Shown here: positions 17,432 through 23,737 of the stretch, one piece after another
How the letters are laid out: each line of letters opens with the position of its first letter
Position numbering within the stretch: the first letter of the stretch is position 1
Origin: Acetatifactor sp.
GTDB lineage: Bacteria > Bacillota > Clostridia > Lachnospirales > Lachnospiraceae
Assembly: GCA_016293615.1 (NCBI GenBank)
Contig: JAEDDX010000023.1
Location: 1 to 35,635 of the forward strand
Direction of reading: 5' to 3'
Length of the DNA: 35,635 nucleotides
Notes under the pieces: generated by a model
The model's input: the letters and a program-made list of their open reading frames with translations, nothing else
The model's database searches: none
Told to the model about the DNA's origin: nothing
Made by a program: the position numbers and the translations under genes

Positions 17432-17463
17432 AGCCTCTGCCGTTTACGGTGGAGGCGTTTTTC
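17432..17463 (+). terminator. Leader terminator of the por operon
   Basis: GCCTCTGCCG, loop TTTA, CGGTGGAGGC form a 10-bp stem followed by GTTTTT. An upstream CAGAGG (17381-17386) is complementary to CCTCTG (17434-17439) in the 5' arm. An alternative pairing could therefore open the terminator. Confidence 0.7.
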
Positions 17464-17505
17464 ATTGTATAGGAAACTTCGTTCCTGATACAATGAAAAA
17501 CGCTC
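17453..17505. repeat. Long inverted repeat inside the por leader
   Basis: Two arms of about 21 bp, around GCGTTTTTCATTGTATAGGA and its complement, face each other across a small loop containing CTTCG, with one bulged G. The repeat overlaps the T-run of the leader terminator. A second hairpin, AGAGTTTCGC/GCGAAACTCT, follows at 17565-17586. Both are extra to a normal T-box leader. Confidence 0.6.
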
Positions 17506-17640
17506 TGCGAGGATGCGCACTCGCGCGAACTGAAATATGTCGCATGTGGACCGCGCTCGGCGCGAGAGTTTCGCAAGCGAAACTCTTTGTTCCGGAAAGA
17601 TCATATTCATTGCGGCAGGTACAAGGAAAGGACAATAGTT

Positions 17641-18222
17641 ATGAGACATTTGACTGAAATCAGATGGCACGGTCGAGGAGGCCAGGGTGCCAAGACGGCA
17701 GCACTTTTGCTTGCGGATGTAGCATTTGAAGCCGGAAAGCATGTACAGGGCTTTCCTGAGTACGGTCCCGAGCGAATGGGTGCTCCCATCACTGCTTATG
17801 ACCGTATCAGCGACAACCCGATCAGAGTACATTCCAACATCTACTCGCCCGACTTTGTGGCAGTAGTGGATGATACCCTGCTTTCTTCCGTTGATGTGAC
17901 TGCGGGACTCAAGGCAGACGGAGCCATTCTGGTAAACACCCAGAAGACACCCGAAGAGATCCTGCCCCTGTTGAAGGGATATCCCGGAAAGGTCTTCCTT
18001 TTAAATGCACATGATGTGTGTATGGCGACCCTCGGAAAGTATTTCCCCAACACGCCCATGCTGGCAGCAATGGTGAAAATCTCCGGCGTTATGGATATCA
18101 ATGAATTCCTGACACAGATGGAAACTTCTCTGAAGCACAAATTTGCCAGAAAGCCCGAGGTGCTTGAGGGTAACTTAAAAGCGCTGAGAGTCGCAATCGA
18201 GGAGGTAGTAGAATGTCGTTAA
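17641..18222 (+). CDS. porC: 2-oxoacid:ferredoxin oxidoreductase, gamma subunit
   Basis: This 193-aa protein is the gamma subunit of a four-subunit 2-oxoacid:ferredoxin oxidoreductase. The complex interconverts a 2-oxoacid plus CoA with acyl-CoA, CO2 and reduced ferredoxin. The family motif GRGGQG is at residues 11-16, followed by QGFPEYGPERMGAP. The start at 17641 follows AGGAAAGG; an upstream in-frame start at 17587 lies in the leader hairpin and is unlikely. The gene overlaps the delta subunit gene by 10 bp, so translation is coupled. It is the first gene after the T-box leader. Confidence 0.93.
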   Translation: MRHLTEIRWHGRGGQGAKTAALLLADVAFEAGKHVQGFPEYGPERMGAPITAYDRISDNPIRVHSNIYSPDFVAVVDDTLLSSVDVTAGLKADGAILVNTQKTPEEILPLLKGYPGKVFLLNAHDVCMATLGKYFPNTPMLAAMVKISGVMDINEFLTQMETSLKHKFARKPEVLEGNLKALRVAIEEVVECR

Positions 18223-18515
18223 AAGCTTCTGAAATCAATGAAAAGACAAGATGGCAGGACCTGACGGAGGGACTGCAGATCTATGAGGGCGGAACCTCAA
18301 AGCAGTTTGAAACCGGTGAGTGGAGAACCCAGACGCCCGTGATGAACTGGGAGAAGTGCAGGCAGTGCCTGCTCTGTGTTCCCTACTGTCCCGACAGCTG
18401 TATTTTGGTGAAGAACAACCAGAGACAGGAATTTGACTATGATCACTGCAAGGGCTGCGGCATCTGCGCCAAGGCGTGTCCCTTCGGTGCAATTGAAATG
18501 AAGGAGGGCAAGTAG
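18213..18515 (+). CDS. porD: 2-oxoacid:ferredoxin oxidoreductase, delta (ferredoxin) subunit
   Basis: This 100-aa electron-transfer subunit has two [4Fe-4S] cluster motifs of the ferredoxin type: CRQCLLCVPYCPDSC (residues of about 50-64) and CKGCGICAKACPFGA (about 80-94). It passes electrons from the catalytic core to soluble ferredoxin. The N-terminal 45 residues carry the usual PorD extension that docks to the other subunits. The start codon overlaps the end of the gamma gene, and the alpha gene begins 1 bp after its stop, so all three are translationally coupled. Confidence 0.94.
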   Translation: MSLKASEINEKTRWQDLTEGLQIYEGGTSKQFETGEWRTQTPVMNWEKCRQCLLCVPYCPDSCILVKNNQRQEFDYDHCKGCGICAKACPFGAIEMKEGK

Positions 18516-18516
18516 T

Positions 18517-19701
18517 ATGGCGATCAGAACACGTATGTCCGGAAACGAGGCAGTCGCACATGCCATCAGACAGATCAACCCTGATGTCATGCCCGCGTTC
18601 CCGATTACCCCTTCCACAGAGATTCCCCAGTTTGTGGCTTCGATGATTGCAAACGGTGAGATCGATACCGAGTTTATTCCCGTAGAAAGCGAACACAGCG
18701 CGATGAGTGCAACCATGGGCGCATCCGCGGCAGGTGCGAGAGCAATCACCGCAACCTCCTCCTGCGGTCTGGCTCTGATGTGGGAGATGCTTTATGTCTC
18801 CGCGTCCAGCAGACTTCCCATCGTAATGGCACTGGTCAACAGAGGTCTGACAGGCCCTCTGAACATCAACGCCGAGCATTCCGACAGCATGGGTGCAAGA
18901 GATTCCGGCTGGATTCAGATTTATGCAGAGAACAATCAGGAGGCTTATGATAACTTCCTGCAGGCGCATCGTATTGCCGAGCATCCCGAGGTACACCTTC
19001 CCGTGATGATCTGCCAGGATGGATTTATCACAAGCCACGCAGTCGAGAACATCACTCTCTGGGAGGATGAGCCCATCAAGAAGTTCGTGGGCGAGTACAA
19101 TCCCGAGCACTATCTGTTAAAAGAAGACGAAGCAATGGCTGTCGGTCCTTACGCAGTTTCCAACTACTGTATGGAAGCCAAGAAGGCACAGGCACAGGCC
19201 ATGATCAATGCCAAGAAGGTCATCCTTGAGGTAGCGGCTGAGTTCGAGGCAATCACAGGACAGAAATACGGTTTCTTCGAGGAGTACTTTATGGAGGACG
19301 CTGAGTTCGCAGTCGTAGCCATCGGTTCCGTCTGCGGCACCGCGAAGGACGCAGTCGACGAACTGCGTGCGAAGGGCGTAAAGGCAGGCCTTTTGAAGGT
19401 CAGAGTCTTCAGACCCTTCCCCGGAGAAGAGCTGGCTAAGGCTTTGAAGCACTGCAGGGCAATCGCCATCATGGACCGCTCCGAGAGCTACAGCGGCAAC
19501 GGCGGCCCCCTGGGCGCTGAGTTGACAGCGGCCCTTTACAAAGAAAAGGTGACTGCTGAGGTTGTCAATGTGATGTACGGTCTTTCCGGTCGTGACATCA
19601 GAGTAAGCGATATGGAGGAGGTATTCGGCTGGCTGGAGAAGATGGCGGCAGGCGAGCTTACCTTTGACGAGTATCCTTACCTGGGTCTTCGCAGCGAATA
19701 G
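18517..19701 (+). CDS. porA: 2-oxoacid:ferredoxin oxidoreductase, alpha subunit
   Basis: This 394-aa subunit contributes to the thiamine-diphosphate active site. The N-terminal domain begins with GNEAVAHAIRQINPDVMPAF followed by PITPSTEIPQ, which matches the conserved YPITPST region. Other conserved blocks are EHSAMSATMGASAAGAR, TSSCGLALMWEMLY and NAEHSDSMGARDSGW. The C-terminal domain (about residues 265-394) has RVFRPFPGEEL and MDRSESYSGNGGPL. The overall pattern is pyruvate-type, but the enzymes for branched-chain or aryl 2-oxoacids are close relatives. AGGAGGG within the end of porD is its ribosome binding site. Confidence 0.94.
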   Translation: MAIRTRMSGNEAVAHAIRQINPDVMPAFPITPSTEIPQFVASMIANGEIDTEFIPVESEHSAMSATMGASAAGARAITATSSCGLALMWEMLYVSASSRLPIVMALVNRGLTGPLNINAEHSDSMGARDSGWIQIYAENNQEAYDNFLQAHRIAEHPEVHLPVMICQDGFITSHAVENITLWEDEPIKKFVGEYNPEHYLLKEDEAMAVGPYAVSNYCMEAKKAQAQAMINAKKVILEVAAEFEAITGQKYGFFEEYFMEDAEFAVVAIGSVCGTAKDAVDELRAKGVKAGLLKVRVFRPFPGEELAKALKHCRAIAIMDRSESYSGNGGPLGAELTAALYKEKVTAEVVNVMYGLSGRDIRVSDMEEVFGWLEKMAAGELTFDEYPYLGLRSE

Positions 19702-19779
19702 ACTTAAGGTGTGAGAAAAGCAACTTGACCGGCCGGTAGTCTGACCGGTGCAGTGATTGGAAAGGCATGGAAATAGTAT

Positions 19780-20721
19780 ATGAGTCAGAATGCATTTAAT
19801 TTCAGAGAAATACAGGAGAGACCGGAGCGACTGGCGCCCGGCCACAGAATGTGTGCAGGCTGCGGCGGCTCCATCGCAGTGCGCAACGTCCTGAAGGCTC
19901 TCCACCCCGGTGATAAGGCAGTTGTAGGCAACGCGACAGGCTGTCTGGAGGTTTCCACCTATATGTACCCTTACACCGCTTACGAGGACAGTTATATCCA
20001 CAGCGCGTTTGAAAATGCAGGCGCAACCCTCTCCGGCGTTGAGACTGCGTATCATGTGCTGAAAAAGAAGGGCAAGATCTCTTCCGATTACAAATTCATT
20101 ACCTTCGGCGGTGACGGAGGAACCTACGATATCGGTCTGCAGTCCCTCTCCGGCGCAATGGAGAGAGGCCATGACATGGTATATGTCTGCTACGACAACG
20201 GCGCATACATGAACACCGGCGTGCAGCGCTCGTCCGCAACCCCTATGTACGCGGACACCACCACCACGCCCAGCGGCACCGTTTCTGACGGTAAGACCCA
20301 GGCACGCAAGGACCTGGCGGCAGTGATGGCCGCGCACAACATACCCTATGTGGCGCAGACCACCTTTATCGGCAACATGAAGGACCTCTATGTCAAGAGC
20401 GAGAAGGCAATCTACACCCCCGGCCCCGCGTTTGTCAACATCCTCGCACCCTGCCCCAGAGGCTGGAAGTACGAGTCCCCCGACATCATCGAAATCTGCA
20501 AGCTGGCAGTGGAGACCTGCTACTGGCCGCTCTTTGAAGTGGTGGATGGAAAGTGGATCCTTAACTACAAGCCGAAGAACAAGCTTCCCCTGGAGGACTT
20601 TTTAAAGAAGCAGGGAAGATTTAAGCACCTCTTCGCACCCGGCAACGAACACCTCCTCGAGGCCTTCCAGAAGGAGACCGACAGAAGATGGGAAGAGCTG
20701 CTGAAGAAGTGTGAAGCATAG
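19780..20721 (+). CDS. porB: 2-oxoacid:ferredoxin oxidoreductase, beta subunit
   Basis: This 313-aa subunit binds thiamine diphosphate and one [4Fe-4S] cluster. Likely cluster ligands are Cys25 and Cys28 (CAGC), Cys55 (GNATGC) and Cys225 (APCPRGW). The cofactor motif GDGG at residues 111-114 is followed by NGAYMNTGVQRSSATP, which resembles pyruvate synthase beta chains. A 78-bp gap separates it from porA, and a terminator follows at 20761. Its last part (20589-20692) is duplicated at 25954-26057, 5.4 kb downstream, which marks the edges of an island. Confidence 0.94.
   Translation: MSQNAFNFREIQERPERLAPGHRMCAGCGGSIAVRNVLKALHPGDKAVVGNATGCLEVSTYMYPYTAYEDSYIHSAFENAGATLSGVETAYHVLKKKGKISSDYKFITFGGDGGTYDIGLQSLSGAMERGHDMVYVCYDNGAYMNTGVQRSSATPMYADTTTTPSGTVSDGKTQARKDLAAVMAAHNIPYVAQTTFIGNMKDLYVKSEKAIYTPGPAFVNILAPCPRGWKYESPDIIEICKLAVETCYWPLFEVVDGKWILNYKPKNKLPLEDFLKKQGRFKHLFAPGNEHLLEAFQKETDRRWEELLKKCEA
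20589..20692 (+). repeat. Direct repeat copy 1 (3' end of porB)
   Basis: These 104 bases of porB match 25954-26057 without gaps, with 9 differences by my hand count. This copy is the intact coding one. Together the copies flank the regulator, peptide and lipoprotein genes like the ends of an integrated element. Confidence 0.85.
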
Positions 20722-20760
20722 GACGGGCGCGTATCACAGCCCGACAAAGAAATGAGAATG

Positions 20761-20796
20761 TCCCTTGTGCCGTTTGGGCGGTACAAGGGATTTTTT
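20761..20796 (+). terminator. Terminator of the por operon
   Basis: TCCCTTGTGCCG and CGGTACAAGGGA form a 12-bp stem with one G-U pair, followed by TTTTTT. The second porB fragment lacks this terminator. Confidence 0.85.
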
Positions 20797-20971
20797 GCGC
20801 GCTGTTCCATGCTTTTCCTGCAGGCGTAACCCATGCGGCATCAAAACCTACAAATGTAAATTTTTACAAAAATAGCATTGCAATCCGAACGATTTTATGA
20901 AAAAATGAAAGTATCGGGGAGTGTGCACACGCACAGTACCATGACGGACGGGAATTGTTGGAGAAATACGG
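20797..20971. other. Intergenic region before the regulator
   Basis: It holds TGTAAA-TT-TTTACA (20855-20868) and a perfect GTGTGCACAC palindrome (20921-20930). Both could be operators for the regulator gene that follows. No clear -35/-10 pair stands out; TTGCAA at 20878 is the best -35 candidate. Confidence 0.35.
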
Positions 20972-22798
20972 ATGAAGAAATCTGTAGGTATCATGATACA
21001 GGATACTGTAAGAGATAAGAATATAAAGCAGAGGGCGCTGGGAAGAGGACTATGTTCCATTGGCGATTTGTCCAAATTTTTGAACGGAACGAAGCGGATG
21101 GACAGTCTGCTCATGACTGCCCTTCTGCAGAGAATCGGAAAATCTGCGTCGAATTTCTCTGTGCTGTTAACGGAGGAAGAATACATTTATTTTGACTGGA
21201 GGCATCAGATGTGCCTTGCACAGCTGGAGCGGGATTGGAAACGGATGGAGCAGCTGTTGGAGGAGAATGCAGAGATTTACAGAAGCTTCAATGAAACCCT
21301 GCAAAGGCAGTATGTGCTGCTGATTCGGGCGATTCTGGAAGAAAAACGATATCACAACCGGGCACAGGCAGAGAAGCTTCTGTTTGAGGCAATCAGGATG
21401 ACGATACCGGGGTTTGCCGGAACGCTTCCCGACGACACGCTCCTGTGCAGGCAGGAGCTGTATGCCATCCTGTTGTGGCAAAAGCTTCAGCCGGACGAAG
21501 CGTGCTCCGCGCATCTCTTAGAACAGCTGCTTTTGTATCTTGAAAAGAGCGATGTTGACAGGTCTGAATTTGCCAGGATCTATCCCAGGGTTGCACTGCA
21601 ATATCTGAATCTTCTCAAGGGCAGGGAAGCATTCGAGACCTGCCTGATGCTTTCTGGCCGGGTGATAGACCTGATCGTCAAGACGGGGTACGCAGAGGGA
21701 CTGGAGCAGTTTCTGGATATCTATGTGGCAAGCGCAGAGAAAATAGGTCATTTACAGAAAGCCGGTAAGCGTAAAAAGCAGCTGGATGCATTGAGGGAGC
21801 TGCTGTCGGTTCTGGGAGAAAATCCAATCAACAGTGAGGAGACACTTTTTCTGATGGATGCCGGTCAGGAAGTGGAGCTGCTGCAGCAGACTTTGTCGGT
21901 GAGCAGGCAGGAGCAGAAAAGAACCCAGGAAAGCTTGTGCGAAGGGATTTGCGAACCTGAGACAATCTCACGGCTTGAACGGGGAAAGCACATGCCCCAT
22001 CCAAAAACCTATGCGGCCCTGGCAGAACGATTGAATCTCCCGACGCAAAAATACTACTCTTCGATAGAAACCGGGGATTTTAGGATTCTGGAATTGTTAT
22101 GGAAGATGGAGAACCATATTTCGCGAAGAAAATGGGAAGATGCTGAGATGGAACTTCAGATGATTCGAGACAGGCTGGAGATCATGACGGACAGAAACAG
22201 ACAGTATTTGGAAGAAATTCAATATCTCATTGACAAACAGAGCGATGCCGGTGATTTTCAGCAAAGAATGGAACGAATGCTGTTTATACTAAGAATCACT
22301 ATGCCCAAAACTGAATTGTGGTCATGGGAACGGGATGAATTCTGGAAGCATTTCTTTACGAAGACTGAGATGAGTGTCTTGATGGATATTTCAGATGAAA
22401 TATATCGTCACAAAGAATATGCCAAAGCAGCACAGCTTCTGGAGAGAATGTATTCCTATTATGTGCGAAAAAATGTGGCGCAGGAGTTCCATTACAAGAT
22501 TACTCTGTTGATTGTTGCGAGACTGACATCAGCGTTATTAAGATGCAAGGAATATGAAAAGGCGATTACTTATATAGAACAGGGAATCAATATTTCATTC
22601 AAATGCTGCAATCAGTCGCTGATAGGAGGGCTGGTAAACAATTGGGCGGATGCACTTGAACAATTAGGACAGCAAAAAAAGGCCTTGGAGCTGTACAGAT
22701 TGGCATACTATTACGACAAACTGATGGAGAGTGGATATGCACAGGTGTCGAAAGCATCTTATGAAAACCTTCTTGGCAGACAGGTGGACTGGGATTAG
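20972..22798 (+). CDS. Double-HTH helical-repeat (TPR-like) transcriptional regulator
   Basis: This is a 608-aa cytoplasmic protein with two Xre-like helix-turn-helix segments. The first is near residues 10-65 (ALGRGLCSIGDLSKFLNGTK). The second is near residues 308-365 (ESLCEGICEPETISRLERGK). Helical repeats, probably TPR, fill residues of about 70-300 and 375-600 (for example EYEKAITYIEQGINISF and QQKKALELYRLAYYYDKL). The architecture recalls peptide-binding regulators such as Rgg, PlcR and NprR, but with a second HTH in the middle. Its stop overlaps by 4 bp the end of a convergent gene for a small exported peptide, a layout typical of regulator-pheromone pairs. GGAGA lies upstream of the ATG. 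It is probably the control gene of the island. The family assignment is inference from motif shape. Confidence 0.75.
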   Translation: MKKSVGIMIQDTVRDKNIKQRALGRGLCSIGDLSKFLNGTKRMDSLLMTALLQRIGKSASNFSVLLTEEEYIYFDWRHQMCLAQLERDWKRMEQLLEENAEIYRSFNETLQRQYVLLIRAILEEKRYHNRAQAEKLLFEAIRMTIPGFAGTLPDDTLLCRQELYAILLWQKLQPDEACSAHLLEQLLLYLEKSDVDRSEFARIYPRVALQYLNLLKGREAFETCLMLSGRVIDLIVKTGYAEGLEQFLDIYVASAEKIGHLQKAGKRKKQLDALRELLSVLGENPINSEETLFLMDAGQEVELLQQTLSVSRQEQKRTQESLCEGICEPETISRLERGKHMPHPKTYAALAERLNLPTQKYYSSIETGDFRILELLWKMENHISRRKWEDAEMELQMIRDRLEIMTDRNRQYLEEIQYLIDKQSDAGDFQQRMERMLFILRITMPKTELWSWERDEFWKHFFTKTEMSVLMDISDEIYRHKEYAKAAQLLERMYSYYVRKNVAQEFHYKITLLIVARLTSALLRCKEYEKAITYIEQGINISFKCCNQSLIGGLVNNWADALEQLGQQKKALELYRLAYYYDKLMESGYAQVSKASYENLLGRQVDWD

Positions 22799-22950
22799 CT
22801 AATCTTGTTTGACCAATCGTCAATCGTGGAGCAATATTGCATATCTGCTGCAGGACAATTGGAGACGATCTGGGAAAAGTATTTTTGCGGGCGAGTGAAT
22901 AATCCTAACGAGATAAATATGATAGATAGAACGAGAACTGTTTTTTTCAT
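22795..22950 (-). CDS. Small exported peptide, candidate signal peptide precursor
   Basis: This 51-codon minus-strand gene begins MKKTVLVLSIIFISLGLF, a short positive start and a hydrophobic core of a signal sequence. The remaining 33 residues are polar and contain two cysteines, Cys32 and Cys40. AAGGAGGG lies 5 nt before the ATG, one of the best ribosome binding sites in the window, which argues strongly that it is translated. A longer in-frame start upstream is less likely. It converges on the regulator gene with a 4-bp overlap. An inverted repeat lies 49 bp upstream of its start. Export followed by processing to a signalling peptide, or a disulfide-looped peptide, is an inference; a small membrane or toxin peptide is an alternative. 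Confidence 0.62.
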   Translation of the reverse strand: MKKTVLVLSIIFISLGLFTRPQKYFSQIVSNCPAADMQYCSTIDDWSNKIS

Positions 22951-22998
22951 GGCTTCCCTCCTTTTTTTCATATTGTAGAAAGAAAGCCCTGTGTGCTC

Positions 22999-23039
22999 CA
23001 TGACATTAAAAGAAAATAAAAGTTTCCAAAAATGTCATG
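22999..23039. promoter_or_regulatory. Spaced inverted repeat, candidate regulator operator
   Basis: CATGACATT (22999-23007) and AATGTCATG (23031-23039) are perfect 9-bp arms with a 23-bp gap. The half-site ATGACA/TGTCAT recurs as a compact palindrome at 35-48 upstream of cassette 1. It lies between the divergent peptide gene and the secreted-protein gene, the expected place for the island regulator to act. Confidence 0.5.
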
Positions 23040-23191
23040 TTAAGTCGATGATTTTTATGATATGACTTTCATTAGAACTATCTATAGTTCAGTAATCATT
23101 CGAAGGTAAAAGATGAAGAATTGAACCTCGAGTTATGCATGAGCATATAGAAAAAGCCTAATACTACAAAAAACATGAACAGGGGTAACCT

Positions 23192-23207
23192 GATATGGTT
23201 CCATATC
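23192..23207. promoter_or_regulatory. 16-bp palindrome upstream of cassette 2
   Basis: GATATGG-TT-CCATATC is a perfect inverted repeat with a 2-bp centre. It may be an operator or a short transcript hairpin; no regulator can be named. Confidence 0.35.
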
Positions 23208-23379
23208 TATGTTTGTTGCAATGCAAGGATAGCTTAATGCAGTAACAATGTGGTTTACAGCCACTTTCGCGGCGCAGACATGGATAATTAAAGCTTATTG
23301 TTTTTTATGAAACCAGGGGAGTAAAGTAGTCAATAATGTATGACGAAGAACATAACGCTATTGTGAAAGGAGAGAAGTA

Positions 23380-23715
23380 ATGAAAAAAATCAAAAGAAGC
23401 ATGATTACATTTGCGCTGATTGGGGTTATGACCATATCGAGCGGAATAGTTGCCCAAGCGGTAGTATGCAGTAATGCGCCTGACGAAGTTCATCATTTTG
23501 AACATGTGGAACAGCCGATGGGGTACAGTGTGTATAAGGGAACACATGAGTATTTATTTGGTTATGATACCGATGGCAGACCTGTCTATCATGATGATTG
23601 TAAACTCTATGATGCTTATGCATATTGTAGAAATTTGTGCTCGTACTGTCAGGCTAGAGATGGAGCTTCAGACCATGCACATTATAAGTATACATATCAT
23701 ACTGTTAGCCATTAA
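23380..23715 (+). CDS. Small secreted Cys/His-rich protein, cassette 2
   Basis: This 111-aa exported protein of unknown function has a signal peptide at residues 1-27 (MKKIKR, hydrophobic core, VAQAV). The mature part has a CRNLCSYC cluster and several His and Tyr residues, ending HYKYTYHTVSH. The DTDGRPVYHDDC block aligns with DSNGKPVYEVC in the protein at 391-729, and lengths and gene context also match, so they are paralogues. AAGGAGAG precedes the ATG. The lipoprotein gene follows after 22 bp. The cysteine spacing could bind metal or form disulfides. A bacteriocin or extracellular signal is possible, but nothing here proves it. Confidence 0.75.
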   Translation: MKKIKRSMITFALIGVMTISSGIVAQAVVCSNAPDEVHHFEHVEQPMGYSVYKGTHEYLFGYDTDGRPVYHDDCKLYDAYAYCRNLCSYCQARDGASDHAHYKYTYHTVSH

Positions 23716-23737
23716 TCGTTCTTAGGAGGAATCGACA

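Larger units (their letters stand above)
22951..23379. other. 429-bp intergenic region between peptide gene and cassette 2
   Basis: No further gene is apparent. The region holds the spaced inverted repeat at 22999-23039, a 16-bp palindrome at 23192-23207, and a possible promoter TTGTTT-17 bp-TAAAGT (23298-23326) for the secreted-protein gene. It is AT-rich, like the region upstream of cassette 1. Confidence 0.45.

Noticed and set aside
19117..20337. 406-codon minus-strand frame across porA and porB
   Set aside because: It spans two real genes and the gap between them in antisense; the product shows no family features.
23380..23715. Lactococcin 972-type bacteriocin based on the small, Tyr/His-rich secreted product
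   Set aside because: No associated ABC transporter or membrane immunity protein of that system, and no clear family signature.
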